Origin: Bacteroidales bacterium UBA5235
GTDB lineage: Bacteria > Bacteroidota > Bacteroidia > Bacteroidales > VadinHA17
Direction of reading: 5' to 3'
DNA: 21,279 nt
Assembly: GCA_002409145.1 (NCBI GenBank)
Contig: DHUL01000014.1
Location: 2,210-23,488, forward strand
The position numbers and the translations under genes were made by a program. The notes beneath the pieces were generated by a model. That model was not told the DNA's origin. It worked only from the letters and a program-made list of their open reading frames with translations, and made no database searches. Shown one piece after another: positions 1-7,398 of this stretch. Within the stretch, counting starts at the first letter, position 1. The number at the start of each line of letters is the position of its first letter.

Positions 1-487
1 CCTTCCAGTCGCCCACAATCATTTTGTACAGATCGAAGAACCTCGGGTCACGTTTGTTGGACTGAAGGTACATAGTCTTTTTGTCGCGGCTGAAGCCGCT
101 GAACGATGCTTTCACCGCATCACCCGGAGTGAGGTCCGTTGTTGTCCCGTCCTCATTCAGAAGAAAAATATGACTGTTTTCATTCCCGCCCTTATCGGCC
201 GAATAGAGGATCTGACCCGTTCCATGAACATATCCAATTGCAAAACACGATTCGGTGTCAGAATTTGTAACCTGCTTTTTGGAGGTATCTGAAAGATTTA
301 TTTCAAAGACATTGTATATTCCTGTTTCATTGCTTGATATAAGTAATTTTGTTTCATCCTGGGAGAATTCCGAGAAACTGATTGAAACATTTTTGTAAAA
401 CTGGTCGATAGTATACTGCTTAATCTCTTTCTTCCCGGTACAGGAGGCGAGAAACAGAATAGCGGCAAAAACCATGAATTTTTTCAT
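1..487 (-). CDS. S9-family peptidase lipoprotein, N-terminal part (runs off the window)
   Basis: Only the first 162 codons are present; the gene continues beyond base 1. The start ATG at 487 opens a lipoprotein signal: MKKF, a hydrophobic stretch, then LASC with the lipidated Cys at residue 16. The mature part has repeated short beta-propeller blade signatures of the TolB/PD40 type (for example FSEFSQDETKLLISSNETG and FSGFSRDKKTMYLQSNKRD). In Bacteroidota this arrangement, with the early phrase YTIDQFYKN, is typical of S9 (prolyl oligopeptidase/dipeptidyl peptidase-like) lipoproteins, whose catalytic alpha/beta-hydrolase domain follows the propeller. That domain is outside the window, so the peptidase assignment is an inference and a TolB-like propeller protein is the alternative. 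It lies 68 bp after the preceding minus-strand gene and may have its own promoter. Confidence 0.68.
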   Translation of the reverse strand, partial: MKKFMVFAAILFLASCTGKKEIKQYTIDQFYKNVSISFSEFSQDETKLLISSNETGIYNVFEINLSDTSKKQVTNSDTESCFAIGYVHGTGQILYSADKGGNENSHIFLLNEDGTTTDLTPGDAVKASFSGFSRDKKTMYLQSNKRDPRFFDLYKMIVGDWK

Positions 488-555
488 AGGCTCGTTTTTT
501 ATGGATTAATGTTCAAAAGACTCAAAAAGTTCACTGTTGTTGCGCAACCCGGGCA

Positions 556-1758
556 TCAGAATGCTGAAACGAATCCGGCACTCAGCTTTCCGTAAGGATC
601 TCCGCTGAATATATGGGTGTATTCAGTAACCAGCCTCACATTTCGCCGTAAAAGGTAACCTGCATGAATAGTTCCTGAACTGTAATCCAGTTGGTCAAGA
701 TCCGAATCAACCCAGTTGACGAGGCCCGTAAAGTACCATTTGCTCATATCGCCTTTAGGCGCATAGATCAGCTCCGCGAAACCTCCCTGTGTTTTTACAT
801 CGGTAAGATGAACCTCACCGTCACCATCAAACACATCTGAGTCGGTCCTCCATAAATATTGCACATTCAGCAGAAGCTTTCCGTCTATATCGACCGACAG
901 GTCAGGACCGTACATCTTCATCTCACTGACATATGGGTCAGGAGCGTTGTCACTTATGACCTCCTTGCCGGTGTACCCGAAAAAGCCCAGCGAGACACTG
1001 TTTCCTATGGTCTGGTTCAGTCTGAGCATGATATTCTTGTATTTGTCCTTGTCAAAGAGGTAACCCTCACCCGCCTCTCCGATACCACATCCGTTGACAA
1101 TTTCACCTACAATGGTTGTTCCTGTGGAAAAGCCCTTGTCAAACATTATCCCCCTGTCATACTTCAGATCTACCGAGGAGTCTGATGGTTTGACACCGTA
1201 TATTTTGTACGGTTCGAGTGTGAGCCGGAGCTCGCCTTTAAACAGCGGATCAGAAGTCTGAAACTGGCCAATGTACAGGTTTACCCCTGAATTGAGCACA
1301 TCAGAATACATGAGGAATGCGTCCTCCAGACCTGCGATATGGCCACGTTCATTCATCAGGAAATAGAAATAGTACGACAGCTTGTCAGAAAGCTCACCAC
1401 CGGAAAGGACTTTCACCACAAATGGTGATCCGAAATCAACTGTCCCGGCATCATTGAAATTTAGTGTAGCAAAACCGTCAATTCTGATTGCAAGCGGGAG
1501 CTCCCTGAATAAAGAAAGTCTGTCGTCTCCGGTTTGTATGAAATAGCGTGGAGACTCATAATCAGTCATCCTGAAGCCTGCTCCCGCGTACTCGTCGCCG
1601 AATGGTTTCAGGGTCGGAGCTGCCGGAGAATGACACACCTGGCAGCTGATCTGATACTTGCGGGCAAAGGCCGGTATGGCCGATACCTGTTCATATGGAA
1701 ACAGCATAATGATCGTTACGGTCATTATGGCAGCCCTGGCAATGAAAGAGGTTTTCAT
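556..1758 (-). CDS. Outer-membrane beta-barrel protein with one N-terminal heme-c motif
   Basis: This 400-aa protein has a Sec signal peptide (hydrophobic residues about 8-27), then a single CXXCH heme-binding motif, CQVCH at 39-43, inside the phrase IPAFARKYQISCQVCH. That context recurs in a poorly characterised group of heme-tagged barrels (IPAFARKY.. ..CH..FP.L..FG). The rest is long alternating polar/hydrophobic strands with aromatic girdles and ends in a C-terminal Phe (GFVSAF), as expected for insertion by BAM. It is therefore probably a porin-like barrel with a covalent heme at its periplasmic mouth. The start codon lies 24 bp after the stop of the five-heme cytochrome gene upstream, so the two are very likely one operon and may exchange electrons. 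The substrate is unknown; electron transfer is inferred. Confidence 0.7.
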   Translation of the reverse strand: MKTSFIARAAIMTVTIIMLFPYEQVSAIPAFARKYQISCQVCHSPAAPTLKPFGDEYAGAGFRMTDYESPRYFIQTGDDRLSLFRELPLAIRIDGFATLNFNDAGTVDFGSPFVVKVLSGGELSDKLSYYFYFLMNERGHIAGLEDAFLMYSDVLNSGVNLYIGQFQTSDPLFKGELRLTLEPYKIYGVKPSDSSVDLKYDRGIMFDKGFSTGTTIVGEIVNGCGIGEAGEGYLFDKDKYKNIMLRLNQTIGNSVSLGFFGYTGKEVISDNAPDPYVSEMKMYGPDLSVDIDGKLLLNVQYLWRTDSDVFDGDGEVHLTDVKTQGGFAELIYAPKGDMSKWYFTGLVNWVDSDLDQLDYSSGTIHAGYLLRRNVRLVTEYTHIFSGDPYGKLSAGFVSAF

Positions 1759-1782
1759 ATAAATTTATTTAAGGTTTGGTTA

Positions 1783-3156
1783 TCAGGGAAGAATCCCGAC
1801 TCTTGTTGAATGCTCATTGACCATTATGATTTCTGACTCATCAGACGGAACTTTCAGAAAGTCAGCTACAGGCTTCACAAGGAGCTGATAGTTCAGCACG
1901 GCTCTGACCTTCATCTCGCCGGGTGCAGCCTCATAGGGTATTTTGAATGTGAATTTCTCCACCTTTGTCTCTCTTGGGCCGATACGGTAATCCACCCCCA
2001 GGGAGAAAGTGTTCCACTGCATGATTGTCATATTCCCCTGCTCGTCGAAATAAGGCATCCGGAAAATTCTGTTGCCGTACGGGATGCCGTCGCGTTGCAC
2101 ACCCTTGAAATCGGTTAGCTTAAGCGGTATGGCCATATCCTGGTATGCGAGGTAATCACCTGAGATTGTATATTCTTCTCCTTCAAATCCCTTTTTGTCA
2201 ACGTTCAGGTGATATGTTTTGCCCTTTGCGTCAGTGGCTTCGACATCGAGCCATGCTATCCGGTCTTCCACTGACCCGGTGGGAAATTTATGCCCGGTCT
2301 TCTGGTTGAAGAGTGCCACTGTAAAGACCACTGTTTCTCCGGGTTCAGCCAGGCGGATGTCAGGTTCTATCCTTAGCTCGATTGTCCCTCTCACCTTACC
2401 GGGGTCATGGGCGCCATGGAACAGGTGCAACCGCATGTCCTCGTATTTCTTCCCCATCAGTGCCATCTGGTACTCACCCCTTGGCATATGACACTCCTGA
2501 CAGGCAACCCCCTCTTCAGCGTATGGCCCCTCCTTCCACTCCAGCTGGGTGCTCTTTACCCATATACCGTAGGGATTTTTCTCGTTGTGGCAGTTACCGC
2601 AGAACTCCGCTGTCCTGAAGAAATCATTCTGAACGATTTTGTGTGCAGGTGACTGTATTTCAGGCGCTCGTCCGCTGTATTTTGTCCTCCCTGGTTGAAT
2701 GTAATAACTGAAGTTGAATGGCGGATCAGACTGAGCCTTCTGTGTCAGGTGACACACCTCGCACGAGACTGATTCATTTGCCATACTCTTTTCTGATGGA
2801 CGGGGCGGAGGAAAGACACCTATCATGTAACCCATCGGGGTATGACATCCGTTGCAACCATTAACAGGGTCTTTCAGGGCCGGATTTACCTCAGCGTGTG
2901 GTACAGCCAGGTCAAAATATTCAATCTCATCCCAGTGATGGGTGTAAGCCTGTGACATCATCGCCTGCGACCATTGCTCATAGATGCCCGGGTGACATGA
3001 GCGGCATTTGAGGGCCGACTCGAAATCCTTGTACTGGTACCTGCCCTTCAGATCTTCCTGTGGCAATGACCTGATTATGGTAAAGGCAGCCAGTGTAGAC
3101 AGCAATACTGCAGGGACAATAACCTGCAGCAGGAAAGATGTAAATCTGCTTTTCAT
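1783..3156 (-). CDS. Five-heme membrane-anchored cytochrome c, c554-like, with C-terminal beta-sandwich domain
   Basis: This 457-aa protein starts with an uncleaved-looking signal/anchor (hydrophobic residues about 8-27). Five CXXCH heme-attachment motifs follow: CRSCH 51-55, CNGCH 101-105, CEVCH 132-136, CGNCH 186-190 and CQECH 219-223. Just after the last lies a His-rich patch, LHLFHGAHDP at 243-252, a known source of distal ligands in the cytochrome c554 family. Residues about 255-457 hold no heme and look like an immunoglobulin-like beta domain with the recurrent GHKFPTGS phrase. The likely role is periplasmic electron transfer, taking electrons from the quinone pool or passing them to a terminal acceptor; no specific reductase signature is visible. 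It is the first gene of a pair with the heme-barrel gene 24 bp downstream. Confidence 0.85.
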   Translation of the reverse strand: MKSRFTSFLLQVIVPAVLLSTLAAFTIIRSLPQEDLKGRYQYKDFESALKCRSCHPGIYEQWSQAMMSQAYTHHWDEIEYFDLAVPHAEVNPALKDPVNGCNGCHTPMGYMIGVFPPPRPSEKSMANESVSCEVCHLTQKAQSDPPFNFSYYIQPGRTKYSGRAPEIQSPAHKIVQNDFFRTAEFCGNCHNEKNPYGIWVKSTQLEWKEGPYAEEGVACQECHMPRGEYQMALMGKKYEDMRLHLFHGAHDPGKVRGTIELRIEPDIRLAEPGETVVFTVALFNQKTGHKFPTGSVEDRIAWLDVEATDAKGKTYHLNVDKKGFEGEEYTISGDYLAYQDMAIPLKLTDFKGVQRDGIPYGNRIFRMPYFDEQGNMTIMQWNTFSLGVDYRIGPRETKVEKFTFKIPYEAAPGEMKVRAVLNYQLLVKPVADFLKVPSDESEIIMVNEHSTRVGILP

Positions 3157-3460
3157 AGGTCGGAGATTTAAACCAAAAAAATAGTAAAAAAATCAATACC
3201 ATCTAGACGATTATAACATAAGCCGATAAAAATCTCACAGGGAATTTCCCTCATATGTCAGATTCATTTCTTTTCATATATTTGGTGCTGTAAATCTGCA
3301 TCATGACACGCAGCTGGACATTGGAATATAAGATCAAGATCAACCGCTCCGGGTTGTATTGAATGCCTTTCACAAGGCGACGCACCTCGGTGACGTTGCT
3401 CCCCTCTCTTTTTTCTTACATTTCTTTATTTATCAATTCTGAAAACATAAAATCGTATAT
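3157..3460. other. Divergent intergenic region between the cytochrome operon and the lyase gene
   Basis: About 300 bases with no convincing gene. It must hold the promoters of both flanking units. A 13-base palindrome (AGGGAA-T-TTCCCT, 3239-3251) sits about 85 bases upstream of the cytochrome start and could be an operator. On the minus strand a frame stays open from about 3416 to 3253 (roughly 54 codons) but lacks an ATG, the best start being a GTG near 3390. On the plus strand a 19-codon ATG frame lies at 3303-3362. Neither resembles a family I know, so both are treated as chance. Confidence 0.5.
3395..3424 (+). promoter_or_regulatory. Candidate sigma-A promoter for the lyase gene
   Basis: The Bacteroidota housekeeping pattern is TTTG, then about 19 bases, then TAnnTTTG. 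Here GTTG at 3395-3398 is followed after 18 bases by TACATTTC at 3417-3424, a match at seven of the eight -7 positions (all but the last of the fixed ones). Transcription would begin near 3431, giving a leader of about 30 bases. This is a motif match only. Confidence 0.35.
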
Positions 3461-4993
3461 ATGGATACATTAATCATTAAAGGCTCAGGACTCACCGTCA
3501 ACGATGTTGTCAATGTTGCGCGCCACGGACAGAAAGTGGAGCTTCACCCCGACGCCCGCAAGAGGATTCTCGACTGCCGTGCCATGCTCGAAAAGAAGAT
3601 CGTGGCTCACGAGATCATGTACGGGGTCAACACAGGCATCGGCGAGTTCTCTGAGATAGTTCTCAATGATGACCAGATCAAGGACTTCCAGAAGTATCTC
3701 GTTTACAACCATGCAGCAGGTATCGGTGATCCGGCTCCGATTGAGGTTGTCCGTGGTGCAATGCTCGGCCGTATAAACGTGCATGCCCATGGTAACTCAG
3801 GCTGCCGTCTTGAGATAACCGAGACTTATGTGGAGATGCTTAATAAAGGTGTCACTCCATATGCATGCCAGAAGGGATCGGTCGGCGCCTGTGGTGACCT
3901 TGCACCGATGTCACAGATAGCCCTCCTTCTCATGGGTGAAGGCAAGGCTTACTACAAGGGCGAGCTTCTCGAAGGCGCTGAGGCGATGAGGAGGGCAGGC
4001 ATCAAGGTGCCCGGGCTGCTGGCACGCGACGGACTGGCAGCAATCAACGGCTCAAATATGCTTACCGCCATGAGCGCCATTTGGCTCGTTGATGCCAATA
4101 ACTGGCTCAAACAGGCAGAGATAGCAGCAGCCATGTCGCTCGAGGCTCTTAAGGCCAATATGAAACCATACGCTCCGCTGCTTCACGAGGCTCGCGGTTT
4201 CAAAGGTGCCATCCGCAGCGCCAATGCTATCAATAAATGCGTTTCAGGAGGCGATCTGAAGGAAGGACGTGTCAAGTCAAAAGTACAGGATGCTTACTCC
4301 ATGAGATCAACTCCGCAGGTAATCGGCGCAGCACATGACATGCTGGCTTATGCCCGCAGCCAGGTGGAGATCGAACTCAATGGCGTTGGTGACAATCCGA
4401 TATTCTTCCCTGAGAAGAACCTGCAGCTCTCCGGAGCAAACTTCCAGGGCTCACCTGTTGCCGTACCGATGGATATGGCAGGAGCATCAATAACCATGGT
4501 GTGCGTGATGTCAGAGAGAAGAATGAACAGGCTCAACAACCCGGCCCTCAGCGTGGGACTACCCGCATTCCTTACAAAAGGTGCAGGCATGTTTTCGGGA
4601 CTGATGCTCAGCCAGTACACTGCTGACATGATGATAGTGGAGCAGAGGATACTCTCAGCACCTGCTTCAATACAATCAATCCCAGCTGCCGCTGATCAGG
4701 AAGATTTTGTCTCCATGGGAATGAACACCGCCATCAAGAACAACCAGATCCTTGACAACGCTTACGGCATTCTCGGTATCGAGTATATGGCAGCAGCACA
4801 GGCCCTTGATTTCAGAAAGAGCGAGTACAGCTTCGGAACCGGAGTGCAGACAGCCAAGGATGTGATCCGCAAACATGTGGAGTTCCTCGATATTGACCGT
4901 CCGCTCTATGCTGACCACACCACCATGAAGGAACTCGTCAGATCATGCGAGATCCTCCACGAGGTGGAGAAGAGTGTTGGCAGCCTGGAATAG
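3461..4993 (+). CDS. MIO-type aromatic amino acid (probably histidine) ammonia-lyase with Ala-Cys-Gly cofactor triad
   Basis: The 510-aa length matches HutH (about 509). The enzyme should remove ammonia from an aromatic amino acid, L-histidine to urocanate if it is a true HAL. Family residues are in register: Tyr54 (MYGVNTG), Asn196 (INGSN), Tyr279 and Arg282 (YSMR), Phe328 and Glu414 (QEDFVSM). Two positions are unusual. The triad that self-cyclises to the MIO cofactor is Ala143-Cys144-Gly145 (codon TGT at 3890-3892), not Ala-Ser-Gly. The substrate-selectivity pair is Asn83-His84 (LVYNHAAGIG), where HALs typically have Ser-His, TALs His-Leu/Gln and PALs Phe-Leu. The His favours histidine, but tyrosine lyase or aminomutase chemistry cannot be excluded. 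No hutU, hutI or hutG lies in the window. It is a single-gene unit, convergent with the Rrf2 operon. Confidence 0.87.
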   Translation: MDTLIIKGSGLTVNDVVNVARHGQKVELHPDARKRILDCRAMLEKKIVAHEIMYGVNTGIGEFSEIVLNDDQIKDFQKYLVYNHAAGIGDPAPIEVVRGAMLGRINVHAHGNSGCRLEITETYVEMLNKGVTPYACQKGSVGACGDLAPMSQIALLLMGEGKAYYKGELLEGAEAMRRAGIKVPGLLARDGLAAINGSNMLTAMSAIWLVDANNWLKQAEIAAAMSLEALKANMKPYAPLLHEARGFKGAIRSANAINKCVSGGDLKEGRVKSKVQDAYSMRSTPQVIGAAHDMLAYARSQVEIELNGVGDNPIFFPEKNLQLSGANFQGSPVAVPMDMAGASITMVCVMSERRMNRLNNPALSVGLPAFLTKGAGMFSGLMLSQYTADMMIVEQRILSAPASIQSIPAAADQEDFVSMGMNTAIKNNQILDNAYGILGIEYMAAAQALDFRKSEYSFGTGVQTAKDVIRKHVEFLDIDRPLYADHTTMKELVRSCEILHEVEKSVGSLE

Positions 4994-5044
4994 ACAGTCG
5001 GCAGTACCAGTCAGCAGCTGGCAGTGTTGGCAGCCTGGAATAGA
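4973..5044 (+). repeat. 22-base direct repeat duplicating the 3' end of the lyase gene
   Basis: A 22-base sequence that ends the lyase reading frame (4973-4994, beginning AGTGTTGG and including the TAG stop) recurs exactly at 5023-5044, a 50-base period. The bases between contain further GGCAGT/GCAGT/CAGC variants. The pattern suggests a recent local duplication or slippage. The copy lies entirely in the convergent intergenic space (4994-5093) and is not translated. I found no convincing intrinsic terminator in that space. Confidence 0.85.
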
Positions 5045-5093
5045 TTTTCAGGGTGGGTTCAGCCTAAGAATAAAGCTGCTGGAGAAGGGGGTG

Positions 5094-5519
5094 TCAGTTT
5101 TCTACAGGAAGATCTGCCTTCCCGTCCAGAAGATCTTTGAGTGTGACTGATCTGAAGTATGTCAGGATAAGGTTATTAAGATTGCGCCAGAAACCTTGTG
5201 TCAGACATTGTTCAGAATAGTCACACTTGAAATCCTTCCCGATACAGTCAACCACGCAAATGCCAGGTTCAAAAGCGCGATGAATGTCATAAACAGTAAT
5301 CTCGCCCGGAGAACGGGTCAGCACATACCCGCTCTTCCGCCCCCTGGCATTGGCTATCAGACGAGCTGTTTTAAGAGCATGGATTATATGATCAAGGTAT
5401 TTCAGCGACAGGTTTTGATTAATAGCAATATCCTTCTGGTAAACTCCACCCGGCTCTTTCGCCCTGGCAATTTCCAGCATGGTCCTTACGCCATACCGTG
5501 TTCTTGTGCTTATTTTCAC
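5094..5519 (-). CDS. Rrf2-family transcriptional regulator with four-cysteine (Fe-S) cluster region
   Basis: At 141 aa it is the usual size for Rrf2. It starts with the family signature (KISTRTRYGVRTMLEIA), then a winged helix-turn-helix in which residues about 26-50 include the recognition helix (LSLKYLDHIIHALKTA) and a wing with GRKSGYVL. The effector loop holds Cys88, Cys92, Cys99 and Cys105 (spacing C-x3-C-x6-C-x5-C). Three-cysteine loops bind [2Fe-2S] or [4Fe-4S] clusters in IscR, NsrR and RsrR. Here four candidates exist, so the ligand set is uncertain. The start is GTG at 5519, chosen because the family signature begins immediately after it. It is the last gene of the YceI-barrel-YceI operon, 20 bp after the second YceI gene, so it probably controls that operon in response to iron-sulfur, redox or NO status (inference). 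Confidence 0.88.
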   Translation of the reverse strand: MKISTRTRYGVRTMLEIARAKEPGGVYQKDIAINQNLSLKYLDHIIHALKTARLIANARGRKSGYVLTRSPGEITVYDIHRAFEPGICVVDCIGKDFKCDYSEQCLTQGFWRNLNNLILTYFRSVTLKDLLDGKADLPVEN

Positions 5520-5539
5520 TGCAACAGACGGGATCTTTG

Positions 5540-6148
5540 TTAATCAGTAAAGTTAACAATAAACCCAAATCTTACTTTGATTTCATTCTCAACCTTCACG
5601 ATTCCACTTAACCTGACAGGTGGATTCAGTCCAAAATCTGTCAGCCTGATTGTCTGCATGCCGTTAAGTACCAAATCTTCGTTGCAGTGTGCAAGCGCAC
5701 AGTCTACTATGTACTCCCTGGTAACGCCGGCAATTGTCACAGCAATTCTTTCATTGCGGGATATCTCTGATTTTCTCTCCATGGAGAAATTTCCGGTCAG
5801 GAGACTGATTGTTATATAGGGATACTCCTTCGCCTTCAGGAGGGAGAGAAAATCATCATACATCCTGGGATTACCAGGCTTAAACTGGTGAACAGGAATC
5901 CTAAAGTCAATCCTCTCGTACTCAGCCCCCTTAACTGAGTCATTACCTCTGATCAGAACAGGAGTCATATATGAGAAACTGAACTTATTGATATTGGATT
6001 CGCCGTTAATGACCAGGAAATTTACGCAGCCTGTACCCCGGGTATCTTCTTTCGGAATTCTGGCCGAAAACAAGGGATTGCCTGTACTTCCGCAAAGAGC
6101 CATTGCGCTGGCTAAAAACAATATTATTGCCGTTCGTTTCACTTTCAA
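5540..6148 (-). CDS. YceI-family periplasmic protein, second copy in the operon
   Basis: This protein of about 202 aa has a hydrophobic N-terminus (residues 5-19). The YceI lipocalin-like fold is suggested by the opening strand phrase INGESNINKFSFSY, the mid-protein SMERKSEISRNERIAVTI strand, and the C-terminal LTDFGLNPPVRLSGIVKVENEI motif, all common in Bacteroidota YceI proteins. YceI barrels bind polyisoprenoid chains or other amphiphiles in characterised members; the ligand here is unknown. It has an unusual Cys pair (DCALAHC). No ATG is available: the frame opens with TTG at 6148 (overlapping the upstream stop by four bases, TTGA) or GTG at 6142. MALC is not a canonical lipobox. The first YceI of the operon is a distinct subtype, so this is not a recent tandem duplicate. 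Confidence 0.8.
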   Translation of the reverse strand: MKVKRTAIILFLASAMALCGSTGNPLFSARIPKEDTRGTGCVNFLVINGESNINKFSFSYMTPVLIRGNDSVKGAEYERIDFRIPVHQFKPGNPRMYDDFLSLLKAKEYPYITISLLTGNFSMERKSEISRNERIAVTIAGVTREYIVDCALAHCNEDLVLNGMQTIRLTDFGLNPPVRLSGIVKVENEIKVRFGFIVNFTD

Positions 6149-7371
6149 AAGGAAATTGCCGCTTCGAACATTACTCCTTTGAACCCGGCATCCGGACCGT
6201 AGGTTGAAATAAATTCTCTGTAATCCTGGTTGACGTATTCAAGCTTAATAACTATGGATTCGGTCATAAACCAACCTGCAACAGCCTGAAAACGTGAGAC
6301 TGACTGATCAAGGCCGTTCCATGTATTGTTATAGCGTGCACCGCCAAAAAACTGCTCCTTACTGCCCAGGCGGTAAATCAATTCAGCCGCATACTGACTG
6401 AATTCAGATTCTGTGCCGGTAAGAAGGGTCCCATTGAATTTTTCATATGTTCCAAAAAATTCAAGGCCTTTATACCTGGTGAAGAGATTTAGCATCAATG
6501 AATTGGTTTTATCCGTTATTCCCGGGCCCCAGTTACCGCTGAGATGGTTTTTGGTGATATCCACATCTGCTGCATTATTGGTTATCTTGTTCATAACCAG
6601 ATAATACCTCGATCCGGTCCGGTCTCCGTAATAGAGTGAGCCGAAATGATGTTGCGGACTGTGATAACCTGACAGCGTCAGGCGCAGTCGCAGATCGTCG
6701 CTGATCTGTTTGTCATAACCTGCCTTCCAGTAGAAGGCTAGCTCTTTGTGAGTGTTATAGGCAGTATATCCTGTCGTTGGACTGTATCCTGTCAGAGATG
6801 GTTTCAGTGTGCCGTTGGAGACTGCACCCATCAGCAACAGGCCATTGCTGCGAAACAAAATCTCAGCAGCGAACTGAGTCGTAAAAGCATCGATAATGTA
6901 ATTGCCGACGAACGGATTCTGAATGACATTCCCATTATCAGACCGACGAAAGTGAGCATCACCATAGTCAACCTCCATGTCACCAACCTTAATTGTCAGT
7001 TTTTCCATGATACGGTCAGCAACATCTGACTTTAAGAATGGCAAGGCATCAATGAGAAGATAACCACCCTTGACCCATGCCTCATTATGATGACGGGCAG
7101 AAAGGTAAGTGACAAGGTTCACTTTTATGCCGGGCGCAAGAGTCGCCTCAGTAATAAGGTTTGCAGTAGGCAGGTTAAACCCCTTGCCTAAAGGTATCAA
7201 TGAACTGTCTGCATAATGATTTAATAACTGGTACTGCATCGCAAAATCAGCACCTACACGTACCTGGATCTTTTCAAAATCGGAAGGATCAGGTTTCGGT
7301 TCTTCAAACTGCGCGTAAATACCCAGCGAGAATATTAAGCCTGAAAGAATCAATAAGAATTTTTTTTTCAT
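6145..7371 (-). CDS. Outer-membrane beta-barrel (porin-like) protein between two YceI genes
   Basis: This 408-aa protein has a clear signal peptide (MKKKFLLILSGLIFSLGIYA, cut after YAQ or near it). The mature sequence is alternating amphipathic strands rich in Tyr/Phe/Trp (for example LRLRLTLSGYHS, LEFFGTYEKF, SIVIKLEYVNQDY) and ends in Phe (AAISF), the BAM-recognition hallmark. I do not recognise a named family with certainty; an N-terminal extension (EEPKPDPSDFEKIQVRVGADFAM) leads into the first strand. It is the second gene of the operon: 27 bp after the first YceI and overlapping the second by four bases, so translational coupling is likely. The context suggests an envelope pathway in which YceI proteins deliver or receive a hydrophobic ligand at this barrel; that is inference. 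Confidence 0.75.
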   Translation of the reverse strand: MKKKFLLILSGLIFSLGIYAQFEEPKPDPSDFEKIQVRVGADFAMQYQLLNHYADSSLIPLGKGFNLPTANLITEATLAPGIKVNLVTYLSARHHNEAWVKGGYLLIDALPFLKSDVADRIMEKLTIKVGDMEVDYGDAHFRRSDNGNVIQNPFVGNYIIDAFTTQFAAEILFRSNGLLLMGAVSNGTLKPSLTGYSPTTGYTAYNTHKELAFYWKAGYDKQISDDLRLRLTLSGYHSPQHHFGSLYYGDRTGSRYYLVMNKITNNAADVDITKNHLSGNWGPGITDKTNSLMLNLFTRYKGLEFFGTYEKFNGTLLTGTESEFSQYAAELIYRLGSKEQFFGGARYNNTWNGLDQSVSRFQAVAGWFMTESIVIKLEYVNQDYREFISTYGPDAGFKGVMFEAAISF

Positions 7372-7398
7372 TGTCTCTGTGTGTTATTAATATGTCTG

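Noticed and set aside
539..548. GTTGCGCAAC palindrome downstream of the heme-barrel gene as a terminator
   Set aside because: The stem would have no loop and no adjacent T-run; a ten-base palindrome can occur by chance.
3303..3362. 19-codon frame upstream of the lyase as a histidine leader peptide (attenuator)
   Set aside because: It has no His run, no terminator/antiterminator hairpins are visible, and the candidate promoter lies downstream of it.
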